Part shown: positions 29,640 to 38,031 of the stretch, one piece after another
Position numbering within the stretch: the first letter of the stretch is position 1
Layout: the number at the start of each line of letters is the position of its first letter
DNA from: Desulfuromonadales bacterium
Lineage (GTDB): Bacteria > Desulfobacterota > Desulfuromonadia > Desulfuromonadales > BM103
Length of the DNA stretch: 64,000 nt
Assembly: GCA_014860225.1 (NCBI GenBank)
Contig: JACZKE010000060.1
Location: 186,001 to 250,000, forward strand
Reading direction: 5' to 3'
Program-made: the position numbers and the translations under genes
Notes under the pieces: model-generated
Told to the model about the DNA's origin: nothing
The model's database searches: none
Seen by the model: only the letters and a program-made list of their open reading frames with translations

Positions 29640-29990
29640 TCGGTTTGTCTCCAGGACTACACATTTTCGCTTCGGCCCGTATTGTCCGAAAGACTGCCAG
29701 TATGGTTCCATCCGGAAACACCGGATAACTCAGGCACGGCTTTCGATCTGGAAACGGGCAATTATTCGCAAGGTCAAGGAAATCAAACCCGCCGATTGAC
29801 GCAGAGATTGCGGAAAGGGCCGTTTCCGGGCGAAAACTAGGATACAGAATCCAGAAGTCAGAATACAGTATAAAAATCAAAAGGATCTGTGATGTAGGGA
29901 GCCGTTGTGAATAAGCCGAAAAGATTTAGAGGGTTTCTTTTGAATGTCAATGTGTAATATTCTACAATATGTTAGCATAGACATAAAATC
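29640..29990. other. Gene-free 350-bp stretch dominated by an R1 repeat
   Basis: From about 29663 to 29840 it is R1 sequence, including a leading TTTTCGCTTCGGCCCGTAT shared with 2247-2275. The rest is AT-rich and precedes the histidine kinase gene; no convincing promoter was identified by eye. Confidence 0.5.
29709..29840 (+). repeat. R1 dispersed repeat, long copy
   Basis: It has the R1 order TCCGGAAACACCGGA, CTTTCGATCTGGAAACGGGC, ATTCGCAAGGTCAAGGAAAT, GATTGACGCAGAGATTGCGG and GTTTCCGGGCGAAAACTAG. It lacks the ~45-bp central segment present in the copies at 21.5 and 44.5 kb. Confidence 0.7.
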
Positions 29991-31130
29991 GTGCACATGA
30001 TTAAAACAATCAAGCGAGAATGCTGGAAGACCATGCTGATTTCCAGAAAAAACTTTTATCTGCGTCTGGCGATCATTGCTGCATTGCTGCTGATGGTGAC
30101 CGCCCTGCATTACCTGACAACGACACAGATGGTTCAGGCTCACGATATCTATCGTCGGCTCTATTATGTGCCGATTGTGCTCGGCGGGGTCTGGTTTGCC
30201 CTGCGCGGAGGCATTGTAACCGCGATTCTTGCTTCACTGCTCTATATGCCGCATGTACTTTTTCACTGGCAGCACTATCCGTCCATTGCGCTCGAGCAAT
30301 ACCTGGAAATCGTTTTGTATAACGTCATCGGCTGTCTGACCGGTTTTCTCGCCCAGCGTGAACGTCAGCAGAAATTACGCTATCAGAAAGCTGCCGAGAC
30401 CCTCGAAGGCAGTTACCTGAAATTGCGCGAGCAGGCAGATCAGATCATCGAGATTGAAGAACAGTTACGGCGTGCCGATCGCCTCTCTGCGCTTGGCGAA
30501 CTCTCTGCCGGGATGGCTCATGAGATCCGCAACCCGCTCGGCTCCATAAAAGGAACAGCTGAAATCCTGCGCGATGGGGTGGCGACTGACGACCCGAAGC
30601 TGGAATTTGCCGAGATCCTGATTAAGGAAGTGGACCGACTGAACGGAGTCCTTGAGGATTTTCTGCATTTCGCCCGTCCGACACCGGTCGAACACGGCCA
30701 TTTTTTTCTTGGACCGGTCGTTGGTGATGTCCTTGATCTGACCCGACAGCAGGCTATCCGTAATCATGTCGAGATGCATGTCGACCTGGATGATGATATT
30801 GAAATCCCAGGACAGGGCGAGCAGATCAAACAGACATTGCTTAACCTTATTTTAAATGCTCTCCAGGCAATGCCGGATGGCGGCATTCTCGAAGTGTCCT
30901 CAAAAAACCTGGCACACGAAGTACATATCAAAGTGAGTGACAATGGTCCCGGCATCGCCCTGGAAGACCGGGAACGAATCTTTAATCCGTTTGTGACAAC
31001 GCGTGAGAGCGGGACCGGGCTCGGTCTGGCTATCACCCAGCGCATTGTGCGTGGCCATGACGGTCACATCGTACTCGAAAGCACACCCGGGCAAGGCGCC
31101 AGTTTCACTGTCTGCCTGCCATTATCATAA
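29991..31130 (+). CDS. NtrB-type membrane sensor histidine kinase
   Basis: The N-terminal ~115 residues form about four membrane segments ([44 protein letters not shown]), like DUF4118/MASE-type sensor regions. A coiled linker with [11 protein letters not shown] and [22 protein letters not shown] follows. The phosphoacceptor is H177 in [17 protein letters not shown]1 and G2 boxes are [18 protein letters not shown] and GTGLGLAI. No PAS domain is seen. The start is uncertain (GTG 29991, ATG 29997 or ATG 30033; the last has GGAAG upstream). An NtrC-type regulator follows after 20 bp and is surely its partner. Confidence 0.92.
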   Translation: MHMIKTIKRECWKTMLISRKNFYLRLAIIAALLLMVTALHYLTTTQMVQAHDIYRRLYYVPIVLGGVWFALRGGIVTAILASLLYMPHVLFHWQHYPSIALEQYLEIVLYNVIGCLTGFLAQRERQQKLRYQKAAETLEGSYLKLREQADQIIEIEEQLRRADRLSALGELSAGMAHEIRNPLGSIKGTAEILRDGVATDDPKLEFAEILIKEVDRLNGVLEDFLHFARPTPVEHGHFFLGPVVGDVLDLTRQQAIRNHVEMHVDLDDDIEIPGQGEQIKQTLLNLILNALQAMPDGGILEVSSKNLAHEVHIKVSDNGPGIALEDRERIFNPFVTTRESGTGLGLAITQRIVRGHDGHIVLESTPGQGASFTVCLPLS

Positions 31131-31150
31131 AAACCGGAGAATTATCAACC

Positions 31151-32539
31151 ATGACCGCAGATCTGTCCCGTGCCCACTCGACCAAAATCCCACATAAAGT
31201 CCTGCTGATTGATGATGATGCCTCTTTGCGCAGAGTCACCGAATATTCTCTGCAGTCAGCCGGCTTCCAGGTTATCAGCGCCGCTGACGGCAAGCAGGGG
31301 CTTGCGGCCTTTCGTCAGGATCACCCGGAAGTTGTCATTACCGATATTCAGATGCCCGGCATGTCAGGTTATGAGGTGCTGCAGCAAATAATTGCTGAGC
31401 GACCGGAGACCCTGGTCATCGTGGTGACAGCATACAGCTCTGTCGCGAAGGCGGTTGACGCAATGAAGCAAGGGGCTCATGACTATCTGGCCAAACCCTT
31501 CAGTCGCGATGAGCTGGTGCTTGTCGTTAACAAGGCGTTTAAACTGCTTGGCTTGCAGAGTGAAAACCGGCAACTGCGCGACCAGCTGGAGCATCATGCT
31601 GATTTCAACCATATGGTCGGCATCTCCGATGTCATGCAGGATATCTTTGACGTTGTCAGAAGGGTTGCCCCAACCGATGCGAGTGTTCTGATTACAGGTG
31701 AGAGCGGAACAGGCAAAGAACTGATAGCACGAGCGATCCACCAGGGCAGCTCACGCAGAAACGCACCTTTCGTCGCTATCAACTGTGCTGCAATCCCGGC
31801 GACCCTGCTGGAAAGTGAACTCTTCGGTCATGTCCGGGGCGCCTTTACCGGCGCGGTTCGAGATCGTGCCGGCAAGTTCGAACAAGCCGATGGCGGCACC
31901 CTGTTTCTCGATGAAGTCGGTGAGATGCCGCTGGAGCTACAGCCCAAGCTCCTGCGCGTTCTTCAGGAGATGGAAGTTGAACCATTGGGTGGCAAGGTCC
32001 GAGCCGTCAATGTCCGAATCATCGCAGCGACTAATCAGGATGTGGAAGCTGCCTTGCAGGAAGGCCGGTTTCGCGAGGATCTTTATTACCGCCTGGCTGT
32101 TATACCAGTTGAATTGCCGCCTCTGCGAGAGCGGGTCGAGGATATCCCACTGTTGGTAAAACATTTCCTGAAACGCTTCAGCAACGGTTCTCCGGTAGAT
32201 ATCAGCGATGCCGCACTTGAGACTATGTCGGCCTATCCGTGGCATGGGAATGTCAGAGAGCTGCAGAATGCTGTCGAACGAATGATTGTGCTGCATAATG
32301 GTGAGAAGCTTGACGTGCATCACTTGCCCGCGAAAGTTCGCTCGACGCCGTCTTCATCTAGAAGCCAGGTCGTGGAGCTCCCGCCTGAGGGCTATTCCCT
32401 CGAAGCATTAGAAAAAGAAGTGGTAGTTCAGGCGTTGGAGCGAAACGGATGGAACCAGACCCGGGCTGCCGCATTTCTTCAGGTGCCAAGACATACCTTG
32501 ATATACCGGATGGAGAAGTATGACATTAAAAAACCGTGA
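31151..32539 (+). CDS. Sigma-54-dependent response regulator (NtrC family)
   Basis: The 462-residue protein has a receiver domain with D65 ([10 protein letters not shown]) and K (YLAKPF), a sigma-54 AAA+ domain with Walker A GESGTGKE at about 183-190, the sigma-54 contact loop [21 protein letters not shown] and the R-finger region, and a C-terminal Fis-type helix-turn-helix ([20 protein letters not shown]). It activates sigma-54 promoters on phosphorylation by the upstream kinase. Its targets are not evident in the window. The short gap after the stop holds tandem 13-bp repeats. Confidence 0.94.
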   Translation: MTADLSRAHSTKIPHKVLLIDDDASLRRVTEYSLQSAGFQVISAADGKQGLAAFRQDHPEVVITDIQMPGMSGYEVLQQIIAERPETLVIVVTAYSSVAKAVDAMKQGAHDYLAKPFSRDELVLVVNKAFKLLGLQSENRQLRDQLEHHADFNHMVGISDVMQDIFDVVRRVAPTDASVLITGESGTGKELIARAIHQGSSRRNAPFVAINCAAIPATLLESELFGHVRGAFTGAVRDRAGKFEQADGGTLFLDEVGEMPLELQPKLLRVLQEMEVEPLGGKVRAVNVRIIAATNQDVEAALQEGRFREDLYYRLAVIPVELPPLRERVEDIPLLVKHFLKRFSNGSPVDISDAALETMSAYPWHGNVRELQNAVERMIVLHNGEKLDVHHLPAKVRSTPSSSRSQVVELPPEGYSLEALEKEVVVQALERNGWNQTRAAAFLQVPRHTLIYRMEKYDIKKP

Positions 32540-32851
32540 GGGGTGAGGTTAAGACCGTGAGGTTAAGACCGGTTGACATTTTTCCCCCTGTCGGGTTACA
32601 TAAAGACATATATCGTTTTTTATATATTGCATAGGTCAGTAAACAACTGAAGGGAAACAGCACAAATCACTGAACTCCTCGAGTGCCTCAGCAATCACCG
32701 CTGAACCTTGTGACGGCGTTCGGGGTCCAATCCGTGTTGCATTTTTTATTCGCTAGCGTCCCTCCGGAAACTCCGGATAGATAAGACGTCGTTTCCGGAC
32801 GAAAACTAGCTAACTCTCCACAGATAAAGGTAAAAAACAAAAGGGCAGATT
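32540..32851. other. Gene-free 310-bp stretch with tandem and R1 fragments
   Basis: After the regulator stop, GAGGTTAAGACCG occurs twice in tandem (32544-32572). A TTGACA follows at 32571 without a good -10 box. At 32762-32809 is an R1 deletion derivative containing CTCCGGAAACTCCGGATAG and CGTTTCCGGACGAAAACTAG. No gene is seen. Confidence 0.5.
32762..32809 (+). repeat. R1 dispersed repeat, internally deleted copy
   Basis: Both R1 ends are present (TCCGGAAACTCCGGATA and GTTTCCGGACGAAAACTAG), but the ~90-bp centre of the long copies is missing. Confidence 0.6.
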
Positions 32852-33388
32852 ATGCGTCGTATGTTGTTGATTATGGTTGCGCTGATTTTGGTCGGTGGTT
32901 CGCTCTATCTTGTATCTGCGAGCAGCTCGCGGCCAACATATGAGCCGGTTAATGTGGCTGTACTGGGTGACGCCGCCCCTGATTTCGAACTTGAGGATAC
33001 AGCGGGCAACAAGGTGTCACTGGCAGAATTGCGAGGCAAGGTCGTGCTGGTAAATTTCTGGGCGGCCTGGTGTCCGCCATGCCGGGCGGAAATGCCCTCG
33101 ATGGAAAAACTCAATGAAGCAATGGCAGGTGAAGATTTTATCATGCTGGCGATCAACGTTGAGGAGGATGGCCGAACCTCAGTCCCCGTGTTTCTGAGCA
33201 AGACACCGCATACTTTCCCTGTCCTCTATGATGATCAGGGCGTTGTGCAGGAGCTTTATGGAGTTTACAAGCTCCCCGAATCGTTTGTCATCCGAAAAGA
33301 TGGTATTATTGATGACAAGGTCATTGGGGCTATCGACTGGGCACACCCTGAAACGATTGCTTATTTCAAAGGACTGGCGAAAGGATAA
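32852..33388 (+). CDS. TlpA/ResA-like membrane-anchored thioredoxin
   Basis: The N-terminus has one hydrophobic segment (MLLIMVALILVGGSLYLVSA) acting as signal anchor, so the 178-residue protein faces the periplasm. The AhpC/TSA-thioredoxin fold begins at APDFELEDTAGNKVSL and has the redox motif WAAWCPPCRAEMP, with the proline loop in KLPESFVI. Such proteins reduce apocytochrome c cysteines or other periplasmic disulfides. The next gene is ccdA, whose product would supply its electrons; the 5-bp gap supports one operon. Confidence 0.92.
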   Translation: MRRMLLIMVALILVGGSLYLVSASSSRPTYEPVNVAVLGDAAPDFELEDTAGNKVSLAELRGKVVLVNFWAAWCPPCRAEMPSMEKLNEAMAGEDFIMLAINVEEDGRTSVPVFLSKTPHTFPVLYDDQGVVQELYGVYKLPESFVIRKDGIIDDKVIGAIDWAHPETIAYFKGLAKG

Positions 33389-33393
33389 CCGGC

Positions 33394-34140
33394 TTGCAGC
33401 AAGCCTCTGACATAACCTATTGGATTGCCTTTACCGCCGGGATTCTCTCCTTTGCGTCTCCCTGTGTGTTGCCGCTGATCCCTTCCTACCTGACCTACAT
33501 TACCGGCTTGTCTTTCAGTCAGCTGGAAGCTGCGCATCCCAATGCCAAGCTTCGACTGACGGTTCTGCTGCATTCACTCTGCTTCATTCTCGGGTTCACC
33601 GTCGTTTTTGTTCTGCTCGGTGCTATCGCCGGCATCGCTTCCGGTAAATTCCAACTCTATATGCGCGAAGGTATCGGTTGGCTGGAAAAGATCGGCGGTT
33701 TATTGATTTTCCTGTTCGGTATTCATATTTCCGGCCTGTTCCATTTTGGCATTATACTTGGCGAGAAAAGAGTCCATCTCCATAAAAAACCGAGCGGTTT
33801 CGTCGGTACATTTGTGGTCGGTATAGCCTTTGCAGCTGGTTGGACCCCCTGCATTGGCCCTATCCTCGCATCGATTCTCATGATCGCCGCCACCTCAGGT
33901 CATGCCGGTGAAGGGGTCAGCCTGCTTTCGGTTTATTCCCTGGGTCTGGGGGTGCCGTTCCTGATCTCGGGCTTGCTTTTCCATCACTTCCTGATCGCTT
34001 TCAATCGATTTCGCAAGCATATCCGTTTGATCGAAATCATCACCGGCGTCATGCTGATGGCGGTCGGTATCATGCTCATGTTCGACCTGATGGGGAAACT
34101 TACGATGTATCTCTATCAGTGGTTTCCTCTCCAAGGATAG
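33394..34140 (+). CDS. ccdA: Cytochrome c biogenesis protein CcdA
   Basis: The start is TTG 33394, 5 bp after the TlpA-like gene. The 248-residue protein has six membrane segments and both conserved cysteine motifs, FASPCVLPLIPSYLTYI and GWTPCIGPILASILMIA. CcdA moves reducing power across the inner membrane to periplasmic thioredoxin-like proteins, here the TlpA/ResA-like partner, for cytochrome c maturation. This suits the multi-heme cytochrome lifestyle expected of the group. Its stop codon TAG begins an R1 fragment. Confidence 0.94.
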   Translation: MQQASDITYWIAFTAGILSFASPCVLPLIPSYLTYITGLSFSQLEAAHPNAKLRLTVLLHSLCFILGFTVVFVLLGAIAGIASGKFQLYMREGIGWLEKIGGLLIFLFGIHISGLFHFGIILGEKRVHLHKKPSGFVGTFVVGIAFAAGWTPCIGPILASILMIAATSGHAGEGVSLLSVYSLGLGVPFLISGLLFHHFLIAFNRFRKHIRLIEIITGVMLMAVGIMLMFDLMGKLTMYLYQWFPLQG

Positions 34141-34171
34141 TTTTCGTCCGGAGTTTCCGGAGGGAAACTAT
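34138..34171 (-). repeat. R1 dispersed repeat, minimal copy
   Basis: TAGTTTTCGTCCGGAG directly followed by TTTCCGGAGGGAAACTA forms a near-palindrome built from the two R1 ends; all internal sequence is missing. The ccdA stop is the first three bases. Confidence 0.55.
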
Positions 34172-34186
34172 TCAATTTCACCGCAA

Positions 34187-34712
34187 AAACCAGGACCGCA
34201 GGCGCTGCGCCCTGCACCCGCCTCACTTTCTTTTTATCCCGCCGAAAAAAAAGTAAGCAAAGAAAACGGCGGCCATGGCATGGAGCATCTCTTGCGCGAG
34301 GTTTTCTGTGGTGTGAACTATCAGAGTTCCCGGGAACAACAGAGTGCTGTTATGTAACGAAAAAAGGGGGCCTGTGTTATCGGCCCCCGCGTTAATAGAT
34401 AGTTCTGCCGGCGAATAGCCGCATCCAGTTTTTTCTTGCGCTGGTTTACAGCAACAATCCTCGAATGGAGTGTTTAAAGGTGTAAAACTCGTAGTCATCC
34501 ACCAAAGCAACGTGGCCGTTAAAATAGGCCCCAGCATTAATAGCTACGACTCAATGTCTTTGGCAGTGCTACCATTAACCGCCATAAATTTCTGAGCAAG
34601 AAATGCCCTCCGCAGGAGAAAGCCATTTTTTGCATACTTTTTTTGGGCGCTTGCAAAAAAAGTATGGCGTCTGGCGGGACGCGACCCGCCGGTTTTGCTT
34701 GTGATCAACCTG
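34187..34712 (-). repeat. R3 dispersed repeat, full copy (minus orientation)
   Basis: This ~525-bp stretch is the reverse complement of the R3 copy at 52045-52627, with most of its length alignable by eye. Conserved blocks, in R3 orientation, are an ACCGGCGGGTC start, CATACTTTTTTTGCAAGCGC with an inverted partner, TTGCTTTGGTGGATGACT, GCGGCTATTCGCCG, a GGGGGCC hairpin with T tail (an intrinsic terminator), and GGCGGGTGCAGGGCGCAGCG at the end. A 104-codon open frame inside is not kept in the other copy, so I read the element as non-coding. It fills most of the 804-bp ccdA-fur gap. Confidence 0.8.
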
Positions 34713-34944
34713 GTAAACACAAGTTCAAAATGGATCCTGGTACTTCCTGTGACTTGCTAAGAATGTCTTAGTCAGAAAACTGTGCTAGTGCCAGATGGGC
34801 TTCTCACGCGAGGAATCTCTTTGTTGAGGATAAAGGCGTATCTATTCCAAAGTACTATGTCTTTTCTGTTGATCTTCCATTAAAATACTTGACAGATCTC
34901 CCTCCTCTCGTTTAATTTGAAATCCATTTTCAACAGGGGGACTT
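34713..34944. promoter_or_regulatory. fur upstream region with sigma-70-like promoter
   Basis: TTGACA at 34889-34894 is followed by a 16-bp spacer and TTTAAT (34911-34916), putting the start of transcription about 20 bp before the fur ATG. A GGGGG-rich ribosome site (AGGGGGAC) sits before the ATG. Upstream of the promoter I see nothing recognisable. Confidence 0.5.
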
Positions 34945-35382
34945 ATGGAGGATACCAAAAGTAAAAACAGATTCAAAGACTTCCTTGTTACGCAGGGATT
35001 GAAGTCGACACATCAACGGGAACTCATCCTTGAAGAATTTCTGCGTGCCGGTTCACATCTTTCCACTGAAGACCTATATCTTCGATTGCGAAGGAAAAAT
35101 CCTCGAATCGGTTATGCCACGGTTCACCGCACTTTGAAGCTTTTTGCCGAGTGCGGTATTGCCGAGCAGCGTAACTTTGGAGACGGTCAGGCACGTTATG
35201 AAGCGAGTGCTCATGACGAGCACCACGATCATCTGATCTGCGTCGTCTGCGGCAAGATCGTTGAGTTCGAAGATCCACGCATCGAAGAACTTCAGATCGA
35301 GGTCGCCGGAGGGCTTGGCTTCTCCATTGAACGACATCGCCTTGAGCTTTATGGCTGCTGCTCTGACTGTCGCCCGGCATAA
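34945..35382 (+). CDS. fur: Fur-family metal-dependent repressor
   Basis: The 145-residue protein has the Fur winged-helix domain (STHQRELILEEFLRAGSHLSTEDLY, GYATVHRTLKLFAECGI) followed by the metal-binding dimerisation domain with the histidine cluster HDEHHDHLICVVCGKIVEFED and a second cysteine pair near the C-terminus (CCSDC). These are the structural zinc (CxxC) and regulatory metal ligands of Fur. The gene is upstream of feoB, which has a Fur box in its promoter, so it most likely represses iron uptake with Fe2+ as co-repressor. Zur or PerR identity is less likely. Confidence 0.92.
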   Translation: MEDTKSKNRFKDFLVTQGLKSTHQRELILEEFLRAGSHLSTEDLYLRLRRKNPRIGYATVHRTLKLFAECGIAEQRNFGDGQARYEASAHDEHHDHLICVVCGKIVEFEDPRIEELQIEVAGGLGFSIERHRLELYGCCSDCRPA

Positions 35383-35383
35383 T

Positions 35384-35539
35384 TGATGGCGTCGCAAAAA
35401 GTCCACCCTACGGCGTTATGGCGTTTTTTCAGGACCTCGACATACCATATGTATGCCTTCGCCCCTGAAAAAACACCAAGCCTTGTAGGATGAATTTTTT
35501 TTTTGCTTAGCCATCCCATGAGTTTTTGCGAGTGCATCA
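35384..35539 (+). repeat. R2 MITE-like element, copy 1
   Basis: The 156-bp element has terminal inverted repeats TGATGGCGTCGCAAAAAG (left) and AGTTTTTGCGAGTGCATCA (right), and an inner inverted pair GGCGTTTTTTCAGG / CCTGAAAAAACACC around a CATATGTATG centre. It recurs in the same orientation at 38718-38868. It starts 2 bp after the fur stop. Confidence 0.8.
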
Positions 35540-35782
35540 TAATTACTTTTCCGCACCTTTAAATTAACGGACTTATAAACAAAACAAAGGTTAGCTACCA
35601 GACAACAAGATATGGAGTAAATTTTTGAATTTTCTTCAAACAGCAATGTTGCGAGATAGAAAATGTCGATCTTTACCCTGTAAAATTAACGGTTTGGTGC
35701 CTTCGTGGCTTAGTGGCTTAGTGGCTTAGTGGCAAGCACGAACTTTTTATGGGTCATAGAACCGCTTTTTTTGACCTTTTAC
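35540..35782. other. AT-rich gap with TTAGTGGC tandem repeats
   Basis: No gene is seen between the R2 element and the feoB promoter. At 35707-35733 the unit TTAGTGGC is repeated about three times within a CTTCGTGGC context often seen in Desulfuromonadales intergenic DNA. Confidence 0.45.
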
Positions 35783-35797
35783 TGAAAATGATTGTCA
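35783..35797. promoter_or_regulatory. Fur box in the feoB promoter
   Basis: TGAAAATGATTGTCA matches the 7-1-7 Fur consensus TGATAATNATTATCA at all but two positions. A TTGACC at 35771-35776 is a candidate -35 box, so bound Fur would cover the promoter. The feoB ATG lies 30 bp further on. Confidence 0.75.
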
Positions 35798-35827
35798 ATA
35801 ATAACATGGAAGGCTGTGCGGTCGTTT

Positions 35828-37783
35828 ATGCAGAACCAAGAGCGGACTGAAAAGAAAATCATCCTTGTCGGTAATCCGAATGTCGGTAAGAGCGTGGTCT
35901 TCAATACGCTGACCGGCAGTTATACGACCGTGTCAAACTATCCGGGAACCTCTGTAGAGGTTTCGCGCGGCCATTGTCAGGTCGCCGGAGAGGATTACCT
36001 GGTTCTCGATACACCGGGGATGTATTCAATGCTGCCGATTACCGAGGAAGAGCGGGTCGCCCGCAGAATTCTCCTCGAGGAATCTCCGCATGTTGTGCTG
36101 CATGTCATCGATGCCCGCAACCTTGAACGGATGCTGCCGATGACGCTGCAACTTATTGAGGCCGGGCTCCCGGTGTTGTTGCTGATCAATATTATGGACG
36201 AAGCCGAACGGGTTGGAATGAAGATTGATATCCCCCTGTTGCAGGAGAAACTCCAGATACCTGTTGTCGGTGGCGCGATCGGACGCGGCAAGCGCGGCCT
36301 CAGCGAATTGAGAGAAGCCATTGCCAATTACCGCGCCAGCAAAGCAACCTTTGCATACGCAAAAGATCTGGAGAAGGATATCCAGAAAATCAGCAGCCTG
36401 ATGCCTGGCAGATACATTCTCGACAAGCGCAGTCTGACGCTCATGCTGTTGCAGCGTGATGAAGAGATTGCTCAACGGGTCCGTGATACGGAAGGCGGGC
36501 ATTATGCCGCCGTGGAGGATGCTGTCAATGATATCATTTTCACTCGTCGCGTCGACCTGCATCTGCGTATCAGCCTGGAACGCAAACGTATCTGCAAAGG
36601 ATTGCTGGATGGCGTTGTGACTCAACAGGAAGGGGCGCAGGCGACGTTTGCCGATCGACTGTCCAACTGGATGATGAATCCCTGGACCGGCATTCCCCTG
36701 CTGCTGCTTGTCCTTTACCTGGGCCTCTATCAGTTCGTCGGCGGTTTTGGTGCAGGCACCCTCGTTGATTTCCTGGAAGGGACCCTGTTTGAAGAATATC
36801 TCAATCCCTGGGTGATAGGTTTGTGTGAACAATATATCCCCTGGTATTGGCTCAACGAACTTCTGGTTGGAGAATATGGATTGTTTACGCTGGGGGTTCG
36901 CTATGCTGTCGCCATCATCCTGCCGATCGTCGGAACTTTTTTTGTCGCTTTCGCCATGATTGAAGACAGTGGTTATTTCCCCCGACTGGCCATGCTGGTT
37001 GACCGGGTCTTCAAGATGATCGGTTTAAATGGCAGGGCCGTTATCCCTATGGTGCTCGGCTTCGGTTGCGATACCATGGCAACGGTGGTCACGCGGACAC
37101 TGGAGACAACCCGGGAGCGGGTTATCGCGACCTTGCTGCTTGCACTTGCCATTCCCTGCAGTGCCCAGATGGGGGTGATCTTAGGTCTGCTGTCGGGTGT
37201 GCCGGGGGCGCTTCTGGTCTGGATGGCCTGCATGGTGGGAGTTTTTCTGTTGGTCGGCCTGCTGGCGGCACAGGTTATGCCCGGTGAACGACCGATGTTC
37301 TATATGGAAATCCCGCCGTTGCGCCTGCCTCAACCGCAGAATGTCATGATCAAGACCCTGACTCGCATGCAGTGGTACTTCATGGAAATTTTCCCACTCT
37401 TCATGATTGCTTCGGTGCTGCTCTGGGCCGGCAAATTAACCGGTGCCCTGCAATGGCTGGTCGAGATGTTCAACCCGGTTATGCGCCTGCTTGGTTTGCC
37501 GCATGAGGCTTCGGCGGCATTTATTTTCGGTTTTTTCCGTCGTGACTTCGGTGCTGCCGGTCTTTATGACCTGCAGACCGAGGGTTTGTTGAATCCGGTG
37601 CAGCTGACCGTAGCTGCGGTGACTCTGACCCTGTTCGTTCCCTGCGTAGCGCAATTCCTGGTTATGCAGAAAGAGCGTGGCTGGCGCACCTCTCTGATGA
37701 TATTCTTTATGGTCACGGGGATGGCTTTCACTGTGGGCTGGTCACTCAACAAAGCCTTGATGCTGACGGGGATTCTCTCGTGA
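35828..37783 (+). CDS. feoB: Ferrous iron transporter B
   Basis: The start is taken at ATG 35828 because an in-frame TTG further upstream falls inside the Fur box. The 651-residue protein has an N-terminal G domain with G1 GNPNVGKS (15-22), G2-like NYPGTSVE, G3 DTPG (from 61) and G4 NIMD (about 120), then the Gate and FeoB_C membrane domains with about nine segments, including GYFPRLAMLVDR, GFGCDTMATV and FFRRDFGAAGLYDL. It imports Fe2+ powered by GTP. FeoA is not a separate gene here but appears as a domain in the downstream regulator. Confidence 0.95.
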   Translation: MQNQERTEKKIILVGNPNVGKSVVFNTLTGSYTTVSNYPGTSVEVSRGHCQVAGEDYLVLDTPGMYSMLPITEEERVARRILLEESPHVVLHVIDARNLERMLPMTLQLIEAGLPVLLLINIMDEAERVGMKIDIPLLQEKLQIPVVGGAIGRGKRGLSELREAIANYRASKATFAYAKDLEKDIQKISSLMPGRYILDKRSLTLMLLQRDEEIAQRVRDTEGGHYAAVEDAVNDIIFTRRVDLHLRISLERKRICKGLLDGVVTQQEGAQATFADRLSNWMMNPWTGIPLLLLVLYLGLYQFVGGFGAGTLVDFLEGTLFEEYLNPWVIGLCEQYIPWYWLNELLVGEYGLFTLGVRYAVAIILPIVGTFFVAFAMIEDSGYFPRLAMLVDRVFKMIGLNGRAVIPMVLGFGCDTMATVVTRTLETTRERVIATLLLALAIPCSAQMGVILGLLSGVPGALLVWMACMVGVFLLVGLLAAQVMPGERPMFYMEIPPLRLPQPQNVMIKTLTRMQWYFMEIFPLFMIASVLLWAGKLTGALQWLVEMFNPVMRLLGLPHEASAAFIFGFFRRDFGAAGLYDLQTEGLLNPVQLTVAAVTLTLFVPCVAQFLVMQKERGWRTSLMIFFMVTGMAFTVGWSLNKALMLTGILS

Positions 37784-37956
37784 AGTGCTCTTTCTGTGGA
37801 CATGAACTGACTGCGGAGATGCTCCGTGAAAAAGGTTGCGGAAGTTGCATGGGCGGTTGTCGCAAGATTCATTGTCCTTACTGTGGACAGGAGAATCCGG
37901 TGGTTCCGGAGTTCCTGGACAAGGTGTCTCGCAACGACACACGAAAAAAATCATAG
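37780..37956 (+). CDS. Small cysteine-rich zinc-ribbon-like protein coupled to feoB
   Basis: The GTG at 37780 overlaps the feoB stop (GTGA), giving a 58-residue protein. It has seven cysteines: C3 and C6 (CSFC), C20, C23 and C27 (CGSCMGGC), and C32 and C35 (CPYC), followed by a charged tail ending KKS. The CxxC pairs suggest one or two zinc or iron sites, like a double zinc ribbon. It has no membrane segment, so it is not the known FeoB-associated cysteine-rich membrane protein. Translational coupling to feoB and the DtxR-FeoA gene 75 bp downstream argue for a role in ferrous iron handling. I recognise no named family. Confidence 0.72.
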   Translation: MKCSFCGHELTAEMLREKGCGSCMGGCRKIHCPYCGQENPVVPEFLDKVSRNDTRKKS

Positions 37957-38031
37957 CGAGTGCAAGAGCAAGCCTGGTGGTCATACAGGTTTGTATTACG
38001 TTTATGGTTGTCTTAACAAAGGATCATTCAT

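Noticed and set aside
29640-29711. Longer N-terminus of the AEC transporter
   Set aside because: It is encoded by R1-associated sequence; the ATG at 29639 has a ribosome site.
34223-34537. 104-codon open frame on the minus strand in the ccdA-fur gap (GPILTATLLWW start)
   Set aside because: The second R3 copy keeps the DNA blocks but its frame stops after 23 codons, so the conservation is not at the protein level.
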